In this document: piece after piece, positions 54,272 to 63,874 of the stretch | How the letters are laid out: each line of letters opens with the position of its first letter | How positions within the stretch are numbered: position 1 is the stretch's first letter | From: Mariniphaga sp. | GTDB lineage: Bacteria; Bacteroidota; Bacteroidia; Bacteroidales; Prolixibacteraceae | Direction: 5' to 3' | Assembly: GCA_024636975.1 (NCBI GenBank) | Contig: JAGXGA010000061.1 | Location: forward strand, 236,285 to 300,284 | DNA length: 64,000 bases | Notes under the pieces: generated by a model | Told to the model about the DNA's origin: nothing | What the model saw: only the letters and a program-made list of their open reading frames with translations | The model's database searches: none | Position numbers and translations under genes: made by a program

Positions 54272-55756
54272 TTAGAAATTACTAATAATGCGATCGAAAT
54301 CTTCCGACAGGGTTCTGCTCCCAATGAAATCGTAAAGGGTAAGCCTTCTGATTGTAAAGTAATAATTCCAATAGGTGCGCAGTGCCCTGATGTATGCCCT
54401 GCGGGCCATTTCCTGGTCGTTACGTGCCAGGTTCAGTTTGGTAACATCCACCTTGCCGATTAAAAACCGCTGCTGGGTGACATCGTACCCAAGTTGGGCT
54501 ATAGTGTCGGCTTTTGATGCATTCAATACCTGGTTGGCCTGGAGGTTAAACTCCATCACATTCATAATCACTTCCTGCTCAAAATCCATGCGTTCCTGGT
54601 TAACACTAATACGCACCACTTCGCGGTTCGATTGCGCCATTGCAAGTTGGCCCCTACGGCGCCCCCAGTCAAGTATGGGGATTTCCACCCCTACTCTCAG
54701 CCGTTGTCTGTCGAGGGGGTCCTGGTAAACCTCATCGAAGGTTGCAGCATTCTGGTTCAGACCGTAAAGAGCATATAAATCGCCGCCTACACCGTTTTCG
54801 CTTTTGGCCAGCTTAACTTTCCGGTCTTCCTCAATTAGTCGCTGTTGCTGATTGATCATTTCAGGATTATTTGTCAGTGCCAGGTCAACAGCTAAATCAG
54901 GTTGTATCTGTAAAGCCGGAAGCTCGTCGGGAACAAGACATTCAATTTTTGTATTCTTATCGAAGCCCAAAAATGAATTCAGCTCTGCCTGTGCCCGTTC
55001 CAGCCCCAGAGCCGATTGGGTTAAAGCGAGCGTCGAATTCATAAAGTTCAGTTCCAGGTTCAGCAACTCATCCTGGGTTACCGTTCCTACCTGGTAACGC
55101 CCTTTGCCAATGTTGTAAAGGGTATCGGCATTTGCAAGGTTGGTAGTTGCAATATTAACTTCAATCTGGGCGTCCACCAGGTCGAAAAAAAGCCGCGATG
55201 CCTTAATTGCCAGCTCTTCCTTCGACTGAATATATGATTTCTTAGCCTCCTCATATTTTAAAGGTTCTATCCTGGATGTCCATTTAAACCGGTTATATCC
55301 ATTCAGAGGCTGCGAATAACCAATACTGAACGGAGTAGACGACCATGATGAGTTTTTTTCTATCCCAAGTTTCTGGGACAGATTCAACTCAGAGCGTGCA
55401 AATAACTGCCCACCGGTAAAGCCAACGTTCTGGTTAAGCAACATCGAAACATCGGAGTTCAAATCCTCACGCAGCTTGTATTCATCCCTGTTCTCATCAT
55501 AATTATATACCTTCTGCATCGAACGGTTGTAATCGAACGGCGTAGCCTGCAGTGTCAGGCTCGGCAACCTGTCGGCCTTGAAATACCTGAATTCCCAGTA
55601 CCGTGCAAGAAACATATTTTCATTCCGGAAAGCATCGAGCGACTGTTCGGAAGCTATATCTATTACATCCTGCAGATCCAGGTACTTTCTTTCCTGGCTT
55701 TTGGCAACATTAACCGATAACATGATGATAAATGCCGCAAGAATAAGTTGTTTCAT
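54272..55756 (-). CDS. TolC-family outer-membrane channel protein
   Basis: A 494-residue outer-membrane channel. A Sec signal (MKQLILAAFIIMLSVNVAKS) precedes two coiled-coil repeats (LDLQDVIDIASEQSLDAF, EELAIKASRLFFDLVDAQI, DQEMARRAYIRALRTYWNYY). It lies 18 bases after the permease gene and 11 before the second adaptor, so it would be the exit duct of the exporter. Confidence 0.9.
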   Translation of the reverse strand: MKQLILAAFIIMLSVNVAKSQERKYLDLQDVIDIASEQSLDAFRNENMFLARYWEFRYFKADRLPSLTLQATPFDYNRSMQKVYNYDENRDEYKLREDLNSDVSMLLNQNVGFTGGQLFARSELNLSQKLGIEKNSSWSSTPFSIGYSQPLNGYNRFKWTSRIEPLKYEEAKKSYIQSKEELAIKASRLFFDLVDAQIEVNIATTNLANADTLYNIGKGRYQVGTVTQDELLNLELNFMNSTLALTQSALGLERAQAELNSFLGFDKNTKIECLVPDELPALQIQPDLAVDLALTNNPEMINQQQRLIEEDRKVKLAKSENGVGGDLYALYGLNQNAATFDEVYQDPLDRQRLRVGVEIPILDWGRRRGQLAMAQSNREVVRISVNQERMDFEQEVIMNVMEFNLQANQVLNASKADTIAQLGYDVTQQRFLIGKVDVTKLNLARNDQEMARRAYIRALRTYWNYYFTIRRLTLYDFIGSRTLSEDFDRIISNF

Positions 55757-55774
55757 TTTTTTGTGAACTAAATA

Positions 55775-57121
55775 TTAATAACGCAATGAATTGACGGGAT
55801 CATGTTCTGAAGCCTTTTTTGCCGGAAGATAGCCAAATGTAATTCCTACAACCACCGATACACCAAATGATATAATTATCGAAAATGCCGACACTATGGT
55901 CTGAATATCAAAAACTACCGTAATAATTTTAGATAGCGTAATTCCGAGTGCAATACCTATAATTCCGCCCGACACACTTATAATTGTCGATTCCGATAAA
56001 AACTGGACTATAATATCAATGCGCGAGGCTCCTATGGCCTGCCTCACTCCTATCTCGCGAATACGTTCCATAACCGAAGCCAGCATGATGTTCATAATGC
56101 CGATACCGCCCACAAGCAAGGATATTCCCGCAATAACTCCCAGCACAATATTGAATATGTTTTTGGTACGTTGCTGCTGTTTCAGCAACAGCTCGGGTAT
56201 GGTCACTTCAAAATCGTAGAGGTTATTGTGCCTGCGTAACAACATCCGCCTGATAATTTCAGCGGTAGAACTCAGGTTTTCTGTCTCATCAACCTGCACA
56301 ATGATTTTATCGAGCTGATTTAAATTCTCTTTTTGACCAGCATCACCATTTCCCTCTGAGGCAGCCATCATTTCAACTTCATCGGCTCGAATAAGGGCAC
56401 GGTTTCTAAACCGCATTGACATGGTTTTGGCGGGTATGAATATTTTATTATCGGTACTGCTAATACCCATTTCATCGGAAGCCGAGGCGGTAAAATCTCT
56501 CCGTTCGGCAACACCCACCACCTGCAGCCAAACCTGTCCGCATTTGATGTACTTCCCAACCGGGTCTTGCTGATTAAAAAAGACATTTTTCACATTATCC
56601 CCGATAACACATACAGGAAAGGCTCCTTTAAGTTGTTCATCAGTGAATTCGCTACCGGTCTGCAATGCAATATTAAATAACCTGAAGTAGTTATTATTGA
56701 TACCTTCCAGCACTACAGGTTTACTTTTTCCATCGAGCACTGCCGAATAGTTGAATGAAATAACCGGGCTAACTTTTGCAACAGTAGGAATGATTTCCTG
56801 TATGGCTTCTGCATCAAGCAGCGTAAGTCCCTTTGAAAATCGTTTAATGCTCACCTGGGGTCCGCCTTCACTTCCGCCCCCTGAATCCTCCGGATTTCCT
56901 TCGTGGGTTACAGGGGATATAATGATGTTGTTCACCCCCACCATTTTTATCTGTTCGAGAATCTCCTGCTGGGCTCCGTTACCAATTGCCAGCATGCTGA
57001 TTACTGCTGCCACCCCAAAGATGATTCCCAAAGCCGTTAGCAGCGATTTAACCTTATTGGCAAAAATCGATTCGATGCCCGTAACAACATCGTGCCCGTA
57101 ACGTTGCAGAAGTAGCTTCAT
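55775..57121 (-). CDS. MacB-like ABC permease without ATPase domain
   Basis: A 448-residue membrane protein of the MacB/FtsX permease type. One helix near the N-terminus (about residues 27-47, ALGIIFGVAAVISMLAIGNG) precedes a large periplasmic domain, then three helices (about 325-440) with MNIMLASVMERIREIGVRQA, the cytoplasmic coupling motif. It has no nucleotide-binding domain, unlike full MacB, and no ATPase gene is found in the operon. Its start overlaps the stop of the first adaptor by four bases (ATGA). An ATP-binding partner must be encoded elsewhere. Confidence 0.9.
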   Translation of the reverse strand: MKLLLQRYGHDVVTGIESIFANKVKSLLTALGIIFGVAAVISMLAIGNGAQQEILEQIKMVGVNNIIISPVTHEGNPEDSGGGSEGGPQVSIKRFSKGLTLLDAEAIQEIIPTVAKVSPVISFNYSAVLDGKSKPVVLEGINNNYFRLFNIALQTGSEFTDEQLKGAFPVCVIGDNVKNVFFNQQDPVGKYIKCGQVWLQVVGVAERRDFTASASDEMGISSTDNKIFIPAKTMSMRFRNRALIRADEVEMMAASEGNGDAGQKENLNQLDKIIVQVDETENLSSTAEIIRRMLLRRHNNLYDFEVTIPELLLKQQQRTKNIFNIVLGVIAGISLLVGGIGIMNIMLASVMERIREIGVRQAIGASRIDIIVQFLSESTIISVSGGIIGIALGITLSKIITVVFDIQTIVSAFSIIISFGVSVVVGITFGYLPAKKASEHDPVNSLRY

Positions 57122-58500
57122 CCGATTATAATTACATTATTTGAATTGCCCCCTGACTTTTGCTGGAGCTTAAACGGCTTTTTCTTATCCTCTTCAAGCG
57201 CCTTGCGCGCCTCTTCTTCTTCACGAATCTTGCGTTCCTTTATTTCGAGATACAGATCCATTCCTTCAACAGGCAGGCTATCAGGATCTTCTGGCTCGGT
57301 AAGCAACAGCACATCACCTTCCTCTACCCCACTTCTAACCAGGTAATGATTTTCATTTTGATCGCCCAAATCAACTACTTGCTTAACAACCCCGTTCTTT
57401 TCAAGGTAACAATATTGCATTGTATCGTTTGCAAATACGGCTTCAGAAGGAATATACAACGTGTCGCTGAAGGCTCCGGTCTGAATCCTGTTACTTGTGG
57501 TCATGGCTGGTTTCAGGTTTTCAACATCGCCAAAAACCCTGATTTTAACCTCAAAAACCTTGGCATCACTTTTAGGCATTGGCTGGCCTATATTTGCCTT
57601 TGATACTACTTCTCCTTCCAGCTCCAGGCCAGGAATGGCATCAACTCCCAATACTACTTTCTGCCCCGTCTGGACTTTCGAAATATCAATTTCATTTACA
57701 TAAGTTATCGACAGCATCGACGATAAATCGGGTAAGGTGGCAATAACCGGCATCCACGGGCTGACGGTTGAGCCAACCTTTATCTTTTCACGTGTGCGGT
57801 CCCTCCCATAGATAACCATCCCCGCTTTGGGTGCCGAAATCACAAGCGAATGATATACATTGTCCAGCTTATTTACACGGTTCTCCCTCTGTCGCAATTC
57901 CAGCTTACTGCGCTCTACTTTCGATTCAGCCTGCCTTTTTTTAAGATCATAGCCTTTGATCTCCTGTTCCAGTTTACGCTGCGCCTTTTCAACATCCATT
58001 TCTGCTTTACGAACTACCGCGGGTGATTCGTAAACCGACTCATCCAGAACAATCTGCATTTCTTCAAGCTCATCGCGTGCATTAATAATCTGGTCCCTGA
58101 AGTTGCTCAGGGTGAGATTTGAATCCATTTTAGCGTCTTCATAATTGTTAAACGCCTGCTCCAATTCCTCCCGCGCAGTGGTCAATGCCTCTTCAACCGC
58201 TTTCTGATCGAGCGTAGCAACATATTGTCCTGAATCAACAACAGTGCCCTCCTCAATTAAATCGGTAATTTTTATTTCATAAATACGGATTTCGCGATCG
58301 CGCAGATTGTCGGGCACTATTATATCCTCCGAATTTTGCGCTTCCAGCTGCCCACTGGAATAGACATACATTTCAAACGGACCCCGCGATACAGCAGTAG
58401 TAATTTTCACATTTTCACCTGATGAGTTTTTCAGGAAGTAAAAGCCGCTCAGAATGATGAGTAAAACTATTCCGGCGACAACCATTATTTTTCTGCTCAT
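57118..58500 (-). CDS. HlyD-type periplasmic adaptor, first copy
   Basis: A 460-residue membrane-fusion protein and the first gene of the export operon. It has an N-terminal anchor (MSRKIMVVAGIVLLIILSG), a lipoyl half (YEIKITDLIEEGTVVDSGQY), a very long coiled coil (about residues 100-215) and the second lipoyl half (ISAPKAGMVIYGRDR). The C-terminal half has beta-barrel and membrane-proximal domains, and the last 45 residues are a basic and acidic low-complexity tail. Its stop overlaps the permease start by four bases. The two adaptors of the operon may act together as a hetero-oligomer. Confidence 0.9.
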   Translation of the reverse strand: MSRKIMVVAGIVLLIILSGFYFLKNSSGENVKITTAVSRGPFEMYVYSSGQLEAQNSEDIIVPDNLRDREIRIYEIKITDLIEEGTVVDSGQYVATLDQKAVEEALTTAREELEQAFNNYEDAKMDSNLTLSNFRDQIINARDELEEMQIVLDESVYESPAVVRKAEMDVEKAQRKLEQEIKGYDLKKRQAESKVERSKLELRQRENRVNKLDNVYHSLVISAPKAGMVIYGRDRTREKIKVGSTVSPWMPVIATLPDLSSMLSITYVNEIDISKVQTGQKVVLGVDAIPGLELEGEVVSKANIGQPMPKSDAKVFEVKIRVFGDVENLKPAMTTSNRIQTGAFSDTLYIPSEAVFANDTMQYCYLEKNGVVKQVVDLGDQNENHYLVRSGVEEGDVLLLTEPEDPDSLPVEGMDLYLEIKERKIREEEEARKALEEDKKKPFKLQQKSGGNSNNVIIIG

Positions 58501-58820
58501 GGTTATGGATTTCAGTTTTTTTTAGGTTCTTATTTAACAAAAATTATGCCTTAATTAGCATATGTTTATGAATATGTGTTCAAAAACATTTCTGAATTAC
58601 AAAATTGAAAATTTTATTTAATAAATATCTTTTATTTTCTTCTTAATACTTTGAAACTTCACAGCAAAGTGACCCGTGCCAGTGTCATTACCAGTACTTT
58701 TAAGCCGGGTAATTCCCTATGGGCTTTCCAGCTCCGAAATTAAACAATTGAAAGATTATTTTTGCCACTTCAGGTGTCTTTCTTTCTATTCAAATCGTAC
58801 TATTCATATCTTTGCATGTT
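58501..58820. other. divergent control region of the export operon and the LytS pair
   Basis: 320 bases separate the first adaptor gene from the histidine-kinase gene. The only clear element is TATCTTTG at 58807-58814. A site for the LytTR regulator would be expected here as a pair of short direct repeats, but none was convincing. Confidence 0.5.
58807..58814 (+). promoter_or_regulatory. -7 box next to the histidine-kinase start
   Basis: TATCTTTG matches TAnnTTTG, only 6 bases before the ATG at 58821. Transcription starting in the usual place would make a nearly leaderless mRNA. No TTTG element is seen upstream at the normal distance. Confidence 0.45.
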
Positions 58821-59864
58821 ATGATTAAGAATATTCCGGCAAATTATATCCGATTAGCACTTATCCTCTCACTGTTCATCAGCCTGACCATTCATTTTTC
58901 ATTAATGACCACTTTTCTGTTCGAAAATGGGCATGGTCATCGGGACGATTACTTTACCTTACCTTTTTTTGTTTTTGAATTCGTTGCAACCTTTATTATA
59001 GCTACTGCAACATTTTTGCTCAACTACTTTTTGATTTCACCATTTGACATTCGAAAAAAGATTAGTCTGAAAAAAATAATCATCTCTCTATTAATTACTC
59101 TCATTGTAGTAACAGTGCTGTTATTTATTACCCTGAGCCTGAGAAATGCTTTCAATTTTAATATCAACTTACACAGGCACACCGAAGAACTTTTTTCACG
59201 AAACTATTTTGGTGCAGCCATAGCTTATGTTTCATTAATTATTATCCATTTGTTGCGCCTGAAAAAACACATGGAACTGGAAAATGAAAAACTTCGCAAT
59301 GAAAGCCTTCAGAATCAATTTCAATCGCTTAAAAATCAGCTGAGCCCGCATTTTCTATTCAATTCCCTAACCGCGCTAAAAACCTTAATCGACGATTCAC
59401 CGGCTGTTTCCAAACAGTACGTCAACCACCTGTCGCAGGTTCTACGCTACACCCTGAAAAGAAACCCTAAACAATTGGTAACTTTGGCTGAAGAGCTGGA
59501 ATTTACCGAATCGTATATTTTCCTGTTAAAGATACGCTACGATGAAAATCTTCAGATTTCAATGAAAATTAAAGAGGAAACCAAAAACTTGCTACTACCA
59601 CCGCTAACAATTCAAACTCTTTTGGAGAATGCGGTGAAACACAACGAAATCAGCAAGGAGTTTCCGCTTTCCGTTAGTATCGAAACTTCCGAAAACAAGC
59701 TACTGGTGAAAAACAAAATTCAGCAAAAGCTGACACCAGAGGAGGGAACCGGAATTGGGTTAACCAACTTGTCGAAACTGTTTCGTATTTTGAATGAAAA
59801 AGACATTGAAATCAATCAGGATGAAAATGAATTTTCTGTGGAAGTGCAATTGTTAAAACTTTAA
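58821..59864 (+). CDS. LytS-type sensor histidine kinase
   Basis: A 347-residue membrane histidine kinase. Four hydrophobic segments lie within the first 155 residues, then a coiled-coil linker and a His_kinase domain of the LytS/YehU type with the phospho-acceptor in LSPHFLFNSL (about residue 175). The C-terminal ATPase region ends in GTGIGLTNLSKLF. The TTG at 58812 is not used as start; the ATG at 58821 (MIKNIPANYIRLA) is. Its response regulator follows 3 bases later. Confidence 0.9.
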   Translation: MIKNIPANYIRLALILSLFISLTIHFSLMTTFLFENGHGHRDDYFTLPFFVFEFVATFIIATATFLLNYFLISPFDIRKKISLKKIIISLLITLIVVTVLLFITLSLRNAFNFNINLHRHTEELFSRNYFGAAIAYVSLIIIHLLRLKKHMELENEKLRNESLQNQFQSLKNQLSPHFLFNSLTALKTLIDDSPAVSKQYVNHLSQVLRYTLKRNPKQLVTLAEELEFTESYIFLLKIRYDENLQISMKIKEETKNLLLPPLTIQTLLENAVKHNEISKEFPLSVSIETSENKLLVKNKIQQKLTPEEGTGIGLTNLSKLFRILNEKDIEINQDENEFSVEVQLLKL

Positions 59865-59867
59865 AAA

Positions 59868-60635
59868 ATGAAAGCGTTAATTGTAGAAGACGAAAAGCCG
59901 GCGGCCCGGCAATTAATAAATTTTCTGCATGAAACCGGGAATATTAATGTGGTTGAAATTACCGACAGCATTAAATCAACCGTAAAATGGCTGGAATCTA
60001 ATCCTCAACCCGATCTTATTTTTATGGATATTCACATTGCCGATGGCAGTGCATTTAAAATTTTTGAACACGTGAATATTGTGTGCCCTGTAATTTTCAC
60101 TACAGCCTATGACGAATATGCCCTGGAAGCCTTTAAGGTAAACAGCATCGATTACCTGCTAAAACCCATCACGAAAGAAGCCGTTGAAAAAGCACTGGCA
60201 AAACTTTCCAGACTTACAACTTCGAACAGACTACCGGATCAGATTCAGCAACTGCTTTTATCAATAAAAGAAAAAAGAACCTACCAAACGCATTTTTTAA
60301 TCCCTTTGAAAGGAAGTAAAATGGTTCCGGTGTTGGTTACCGACATTGCATGTTTCTTTATCGACGCAGGAAAAATTACAGCCAAAACCTACGATGAAAA
60401 AAGCTATTCATTCGATTTTACCTTAGATGAACTCAATTCCAGACTTAATCCGACTGATTTCTACCGGGCCAACCGGCAGTTCATCGTTGCAAAAAAAGCC
60501 ATTAAAGATGTGGATTTTTGGTTTGGCAGCAGGCTGTCAATAAATCTGCTTGTATCAATCCATGAAAAAATTCTTATCAGCCGCACAAAAGTATCAGAAT
60601 TCAACGAGTGGTTCGCAGGGAGTTATAACATTTAA
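59868..60635 (+). CDS. LytTR-family response regulator
   Basis: A 255-residue response regulator. The receiver domain has acidic residues in IVEDEKP, the phospho-acceptor D54 in IFMDIHIADG and the lysine in LLKPI. The C-terminal LytTR DNA-binding domain is at about residues 140-245 (VTDIACFFIDAGKITAKTYD, FYRANRQFIVAKKAIKDV). It is 3 bases after the kinase and the pair diverges from the export operon, so it probably controls that operon. The signal is unknown. Confidence 0.92.
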   Translation: MKALIVEDEKPAARQLINFLHETGNINVVEITDSIKSTVKWLESNPQPDLIFMDIHIADGSAFKIFEHVNIVCPVIFTTAYDEYALEAFKVNSIDYLLKPITKEAVEKALAKLSRLTTSNRLPDQIQQLLLSIKEKRTYQTHFLIPLKGSKMVPVLVTDIACFFIDAGKITAKTYDEKSYSFDFTLDELNSRLNPTDFYRANRQFIVAKKAIKDVDFWFGSRLSINLLVSIHEKILISRTKVSEFNEWFAGSYNI

Positions 60636-60778
60636 TTTCAAGTTCGAACATTTCAATCCTTTCTCAATACATTTCATACCCTGATTTGTCAGGTTCAGGC
60701 CAGAAATTGAACTTTTAGAAAAATAATCAATCAAAGTGAGAACAAAGCAATAAAAGTTCAACTTCAAAAAATGACAAA

Positions 60779-61315
60779 ATGAAAACGGAAAAAAGGAATA
60801 AAAATGGAAAAAACAGGTTAACCCGCCTTATGCGTGTACTGCACCGGGACCTTGGATTTATAATGATTGGCCTCACAATCATATACAGCCTCAGCGGTAT
60901 TTCGCTGATCTACCGCGAAACCGCATTTCTGAAAAAAGAAAGGCAAATTACCCGGACCATTGAACCTAACATGGAAATTGAAGAGCTTGGCAGTGCACTG
61001 CATATGAGGAATTTAGAAATTGTACGAACTGACGAAAACATAATTCTTTTTAACAATGGCACCTACAATAAATCTACCGGAGTAGTTGAATACACCAGTA
61101 ATGAACTTCCCTGGTGGCTAAGTAAAATTAACAGTTTGCACAAAACATCCACCCGTAGTCCATTGCATTGGCTTGGAATAATTTATGGCACTCTGCTGTT
61201 TTTTATGGCCATTTCCTCATTATGGATGTTCAAATCAGGAACTGGTTTATTTCGCCGGGGAATTACACTTGCTGCCGGCGGAGCAGCCATAGTGCTGGTT
61301 ATTTTATTCGTTTAA
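60779..61315 (+). CDS. PepSY-associated membrane protein
   Basis: A 178-residue membrane protein of the PepSY-associated TM helix type. It has an N-terminal basic stretch, an HRDLGFIMIGLTIIYSLSGI helix (about residues 22-42), a middle periplasmic part, and two closely spaced C-terminal helices (about 128-148 and 157-177), the first preceded by STRSPLHWLGIIYG. Histidines near both ends of the helices could bind haem or a metal. The DUF5916 gene follows 69 bases later, and a DUF4405 remnant after it, a family also tied to membrane redox. I infer a redox or metal-reduction setting. Confidence 0.75.
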   Translation: MKTEKRNKNGKNRLTRLMRVLHRDLGFIMIGLTIIYSLSGISLIYRETAFLKKERQITRTIEPNMEIEELGSALHMRNLEIVRTDENIILFNNGTYNKSTGVVEYTSNELPWWLSKINSLHKTSTRSPLHWLGIIYGTLLFFMAISSLWMFKSGTGLFRRGITLAAGGAAIVLVILFV

Positions 61316-61384
61316 AATCAAATGCCAACTTTTAAAAAACTAAAATAAAATTTTGCACTCAATTCAACTTGTAAACATTAAACT

Positions 61385-63613
61385 ATGAGAAAAAGAACCA
61401 TTTACCGATTAACCTTTATTTTACTTGGAACCCTTATTTCGTTTCAGGGTTTTGCGCAGGATGAAATAAAAATTAAACCTTTAAAATCGGAAATTGAATT
61501 TGATGGAAATCCAACAGAACCGGCATGGAAACTCAGCAGTGAATTCCCGCTAACAATGCATTTCCCCGTATATAACAATCAGCCTGGCGAAAATAATGAG
61601 GTATATATAACTTTCGATGATGAATACCTTTGGGTGGGAGCAATTTTGTATTACGAAGATATTTCGGATATCGTTTCTACCAGCAAAAAGCGGGATGAAG
61701 AGTCTGAAAATTCCGACTCATTTGGAATTTTGCTCGATACTTACGATGACAATGAAAATGCACTGGGTTTCTTCACCATGCCTTCAGGATTAAAAATTGA
61801 TTACTCCGTTTCAAACGATGGACAGGGTGGAGGTCCTGGTCCCGGCGGAAGTCAGAATTACACGTGGAATTCGTTCTGGGAAATTAAAACAGTAACTACC
61901 GAAAATGCCTGGCATGTGGAGATGCGCATCCCGTTTTCAAGCTTACGGTTTCAAAGTGTAAATGACATTACCCGTATGGGATTGATAATCAACAGGAATA
62001 TCAGTCATGCCAACGAGATTGACACCTGGCCGGCCATCGATACCAAATATGGCCGGGGCGCCAATTTACGGCCGTCGTTGGCAAGAACTATTGTTTTTGA
62101 AGGGATTGAGTCAAAGAATCCTGTTTATATTTCACCATATATTCTCGGAGGTACCTCCAAAAACTACAATTTGAATGAAGCAGGTGATGGATATGAGAGT
62201 ACAAGCGAACCTGAGTTTACCGGGGGACTCGATGTGAAATACAATCTAAACAACAATCTCACACTCGATTTTACGGTGAACACCGATTTTGCTCAGGTTG
62301 AGGCCGATGACGAACAAGTGAATCTAACCCGTTATTCCCTGTTTTTCCCGGAAAAGCGATTATTCTTTCAGGAGCGTTCGGGTATTTTTAGCTATGAACT
62401 GGGAGGCCCGCAAAACCTGTTTTACAGCCGGAACATTGGCATTGCTCACGGAGAGCCGGTAGATATTCTTGGTGGAGTCCGGTTAGTTGGGCGGCTCGGG
62501 AAATGGGATGTCGGGGTTCTTAACATGAATACCACAAAGTTTAATGGAAATCCGGCAGAAAATTTTGGCGTTGCCCGGCTCAGAAAACAGGTCATTAATG
62601 AAAATTCTTATGTGGGTGGAATGGTAACTTCCCGCGTTGATTTTGAAGGAAATTACAACGTAGCTTATGGTCTGGATGGTATTTTTAAATTGACTGATGT
62701 CGATTACCTGGATGTAAAACTGGCTCAATCTCAGGATAATTCAATCGATACAGAACTGTTTTCGCCCGATCCGTTATTTTTCTCAATCGAACTACAGCGC
62801 AGGGCGGAAGAAGGATTTTTATACCAGGGAAAATATGCGTACTGGGGTAAAGACTTCAAACCGGGTTCAGGTTTTATTTTCATCAACAATATTCATGAAG
62901 TCAGAGGTACGCTTGGGTACGGCTGGTTTCCGGGTGAAAATTCTCCAATTTTCAAGTATTCCTTTGAAAATGATTTTGAAATGACAAAACGGATATTGGA
63001 TGGAAAAATTGAGGTCATGGAAATCGCCACCCAGTTTAAAATGGACTTAAAAACCGGCTATGGAATCTTTATTTCCCTCGGGTATAACCAGGAAGGGTTG
63101 TTATACGATTTTTATCTGCCAAACAATATTATCGTCGAAGCAGATGATTATACTTTTTGGAATCTGAGTACAAATTTTAATACTCCGAGAACTAAAAAAG
63201 TTGTAGCTGAATTCAGTATTGACGGAGGCGGCTTTTATGACGGGAAGCAATTTTCAGTAGGTCTTGAACCTGAATTTAATCTCTCGTCAAGTGTGCAACT
63301 GGCAGCTGCATATAAATTTGATAAGGTTAGTTTCCCCAGCCAGAATCAAAGTTTCACAAATAACATCGCACGCGTAAAAGCTACTTATATGCTTAACACG
63401 AAACTATCAATGAGTTCATTTATTCAGTACAATGAACTTGACAACATATTGCTGACCAATTTCCGGCTCAGGTATAGTCCGCGCGACGGGAATGATTTTT
63501 ACCTGGTGCTAAATGACCTCAGAAATGCTGCCAAATCAGATTCAACCCCGGAATTGCCTGCTTTTTTAAACCAAACAATTCTCTTAAAATATACACACAC
63601 GTTCAGGTTGTAA
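61385..63613 (+). CDS. DUF5916/CBM9-like outer-membrane protein
   Basis: A 742-residue protein with a Sec signal (MRKRTIYRLTFILLGTLISF), an N-terminal carbohydrate-binding module family 9-like domain (about residues 30-220, IEFDGNPTEPAWKLS, NEVYITFDDEYLWVGAILYY), and a C-terminal beta-barrel of the DUF5916 type, rich in alternating strands up to the last residues LKYTHTFRL. Such proteins are abundant in the Bacteroidota outer membrane; their role is unknown. It follows the PepSY-associated gene and precedes the DUF4405 remnant by 21 bases, probably on one transcript. Confidence 0.85.
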   Translation: MRKRTIYRLTFILLGTLISFQGFAQDEIKIKPLKSEIEFDGNPTEPAWKLSSEFPLTMHFPVYNNQPGENNEVYITFDDEYLWVGAILYYEDISDIVSTSKKRDEESENSDSFGILLDTYDDNENALGFFTMPSGLKIDYSVSNDGQGGGPGPGGSQNYTWNSFWEIKTVTTENAWHVEMRIPFSSLRFQSVNDITRMGLIINRNISHANEIDTWPAIDTKYGRGANLRPSLARTIVFEGIESKNPVYISPYILGGTSKNYNLNEAGDGYESTSEPEFTGGLDVKYNLNNNLTLDFTVNTDFAQVEADDEQVNLTRYSLFFPEKRLFFQERSGIFSYELGGPQNLFYSRNIGIAHGEPVDILGGVRLVGRLGKWDVGVLNMNTTKFNGNPAENFGVARLRKQVINENSYVGGMVTSRVDFEGNYNVAYGLDGIFKLTDVDYLDVKLAQSQDNSIDTELFSPDPLFFSIELQRRAEEGFLYQGKYAYWGKDFKPGSGFIFINNIHEVRGTLGYGWFPGENSPIFKYSFENDFEMTKRILDGKIEVMEIATQFKMDLKTGYGIFISLGYNQEGLLYDFYLPNNIIVEADDYTFWNLSTNFNTPRTKKVVAEFSIDGGGFYDGKQFSVGLEPEFNLSSSVQLAAAYKFDKVSFPSQNQSFTNNIARVKATYMLNTKLSMSSFIQYNELDNILLTNFRLRYSPRDGNDFYLVLNDLRNAAKSDSTPELPAFLNQTILLKYTHTFRL

Positions 63614-63634
63614 AAGTTTAAATGCTATCAAATT

Positions 63635-63874
63635 ATGATGATGAATATAATAAAATTAATACTTAACATTTTACTGACCGCTGTTATGCTTCTGCTTATG
63701 GATCCCCGATCCTTTTATGGATTAGGATTCCATGAGTGGGCTGGATTATTCATCGGTCTTTTCTTCCTGCTACACAAAGCGTTAAACTGGACTTGGATAA
63801 AAAAGGTAACCGTTGGTTTCATCAAACGTTGTCCGGGAAGGACCAGGCTTAATTATATTCTAGTGTTGTGTTAA
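63635..63874 (+). pseudogene. DUF4405-like membrane gene, truncated by an insertion sequence
   Basis: The first 76 codons look like the start of a DUF4405 membrane protein (two hydrophobic segments, FHEWAGLFIGLFFLLHKALN with the conserved histidine-rich helix, then RTRLNYIL). A full family member would continue with further helices. Instead the frame runs into foreign sequence at 63863 and stops after three more codons (VLC). The break coincides with a TA dinucleotide at 63861-63862 and the beginning of sequence that encodes an IS630-like transposase on the other strand. The rest of the gene should lie beyond the insertion, outside the window. Confidence 0.7.

Noticed and set aside
58812..58820. 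TTG start for the histidine kinase
   Set aside because: It overlaps the promoter-like TATCTTTG box, and the ATG at 58821 gives a natural N-terminus.
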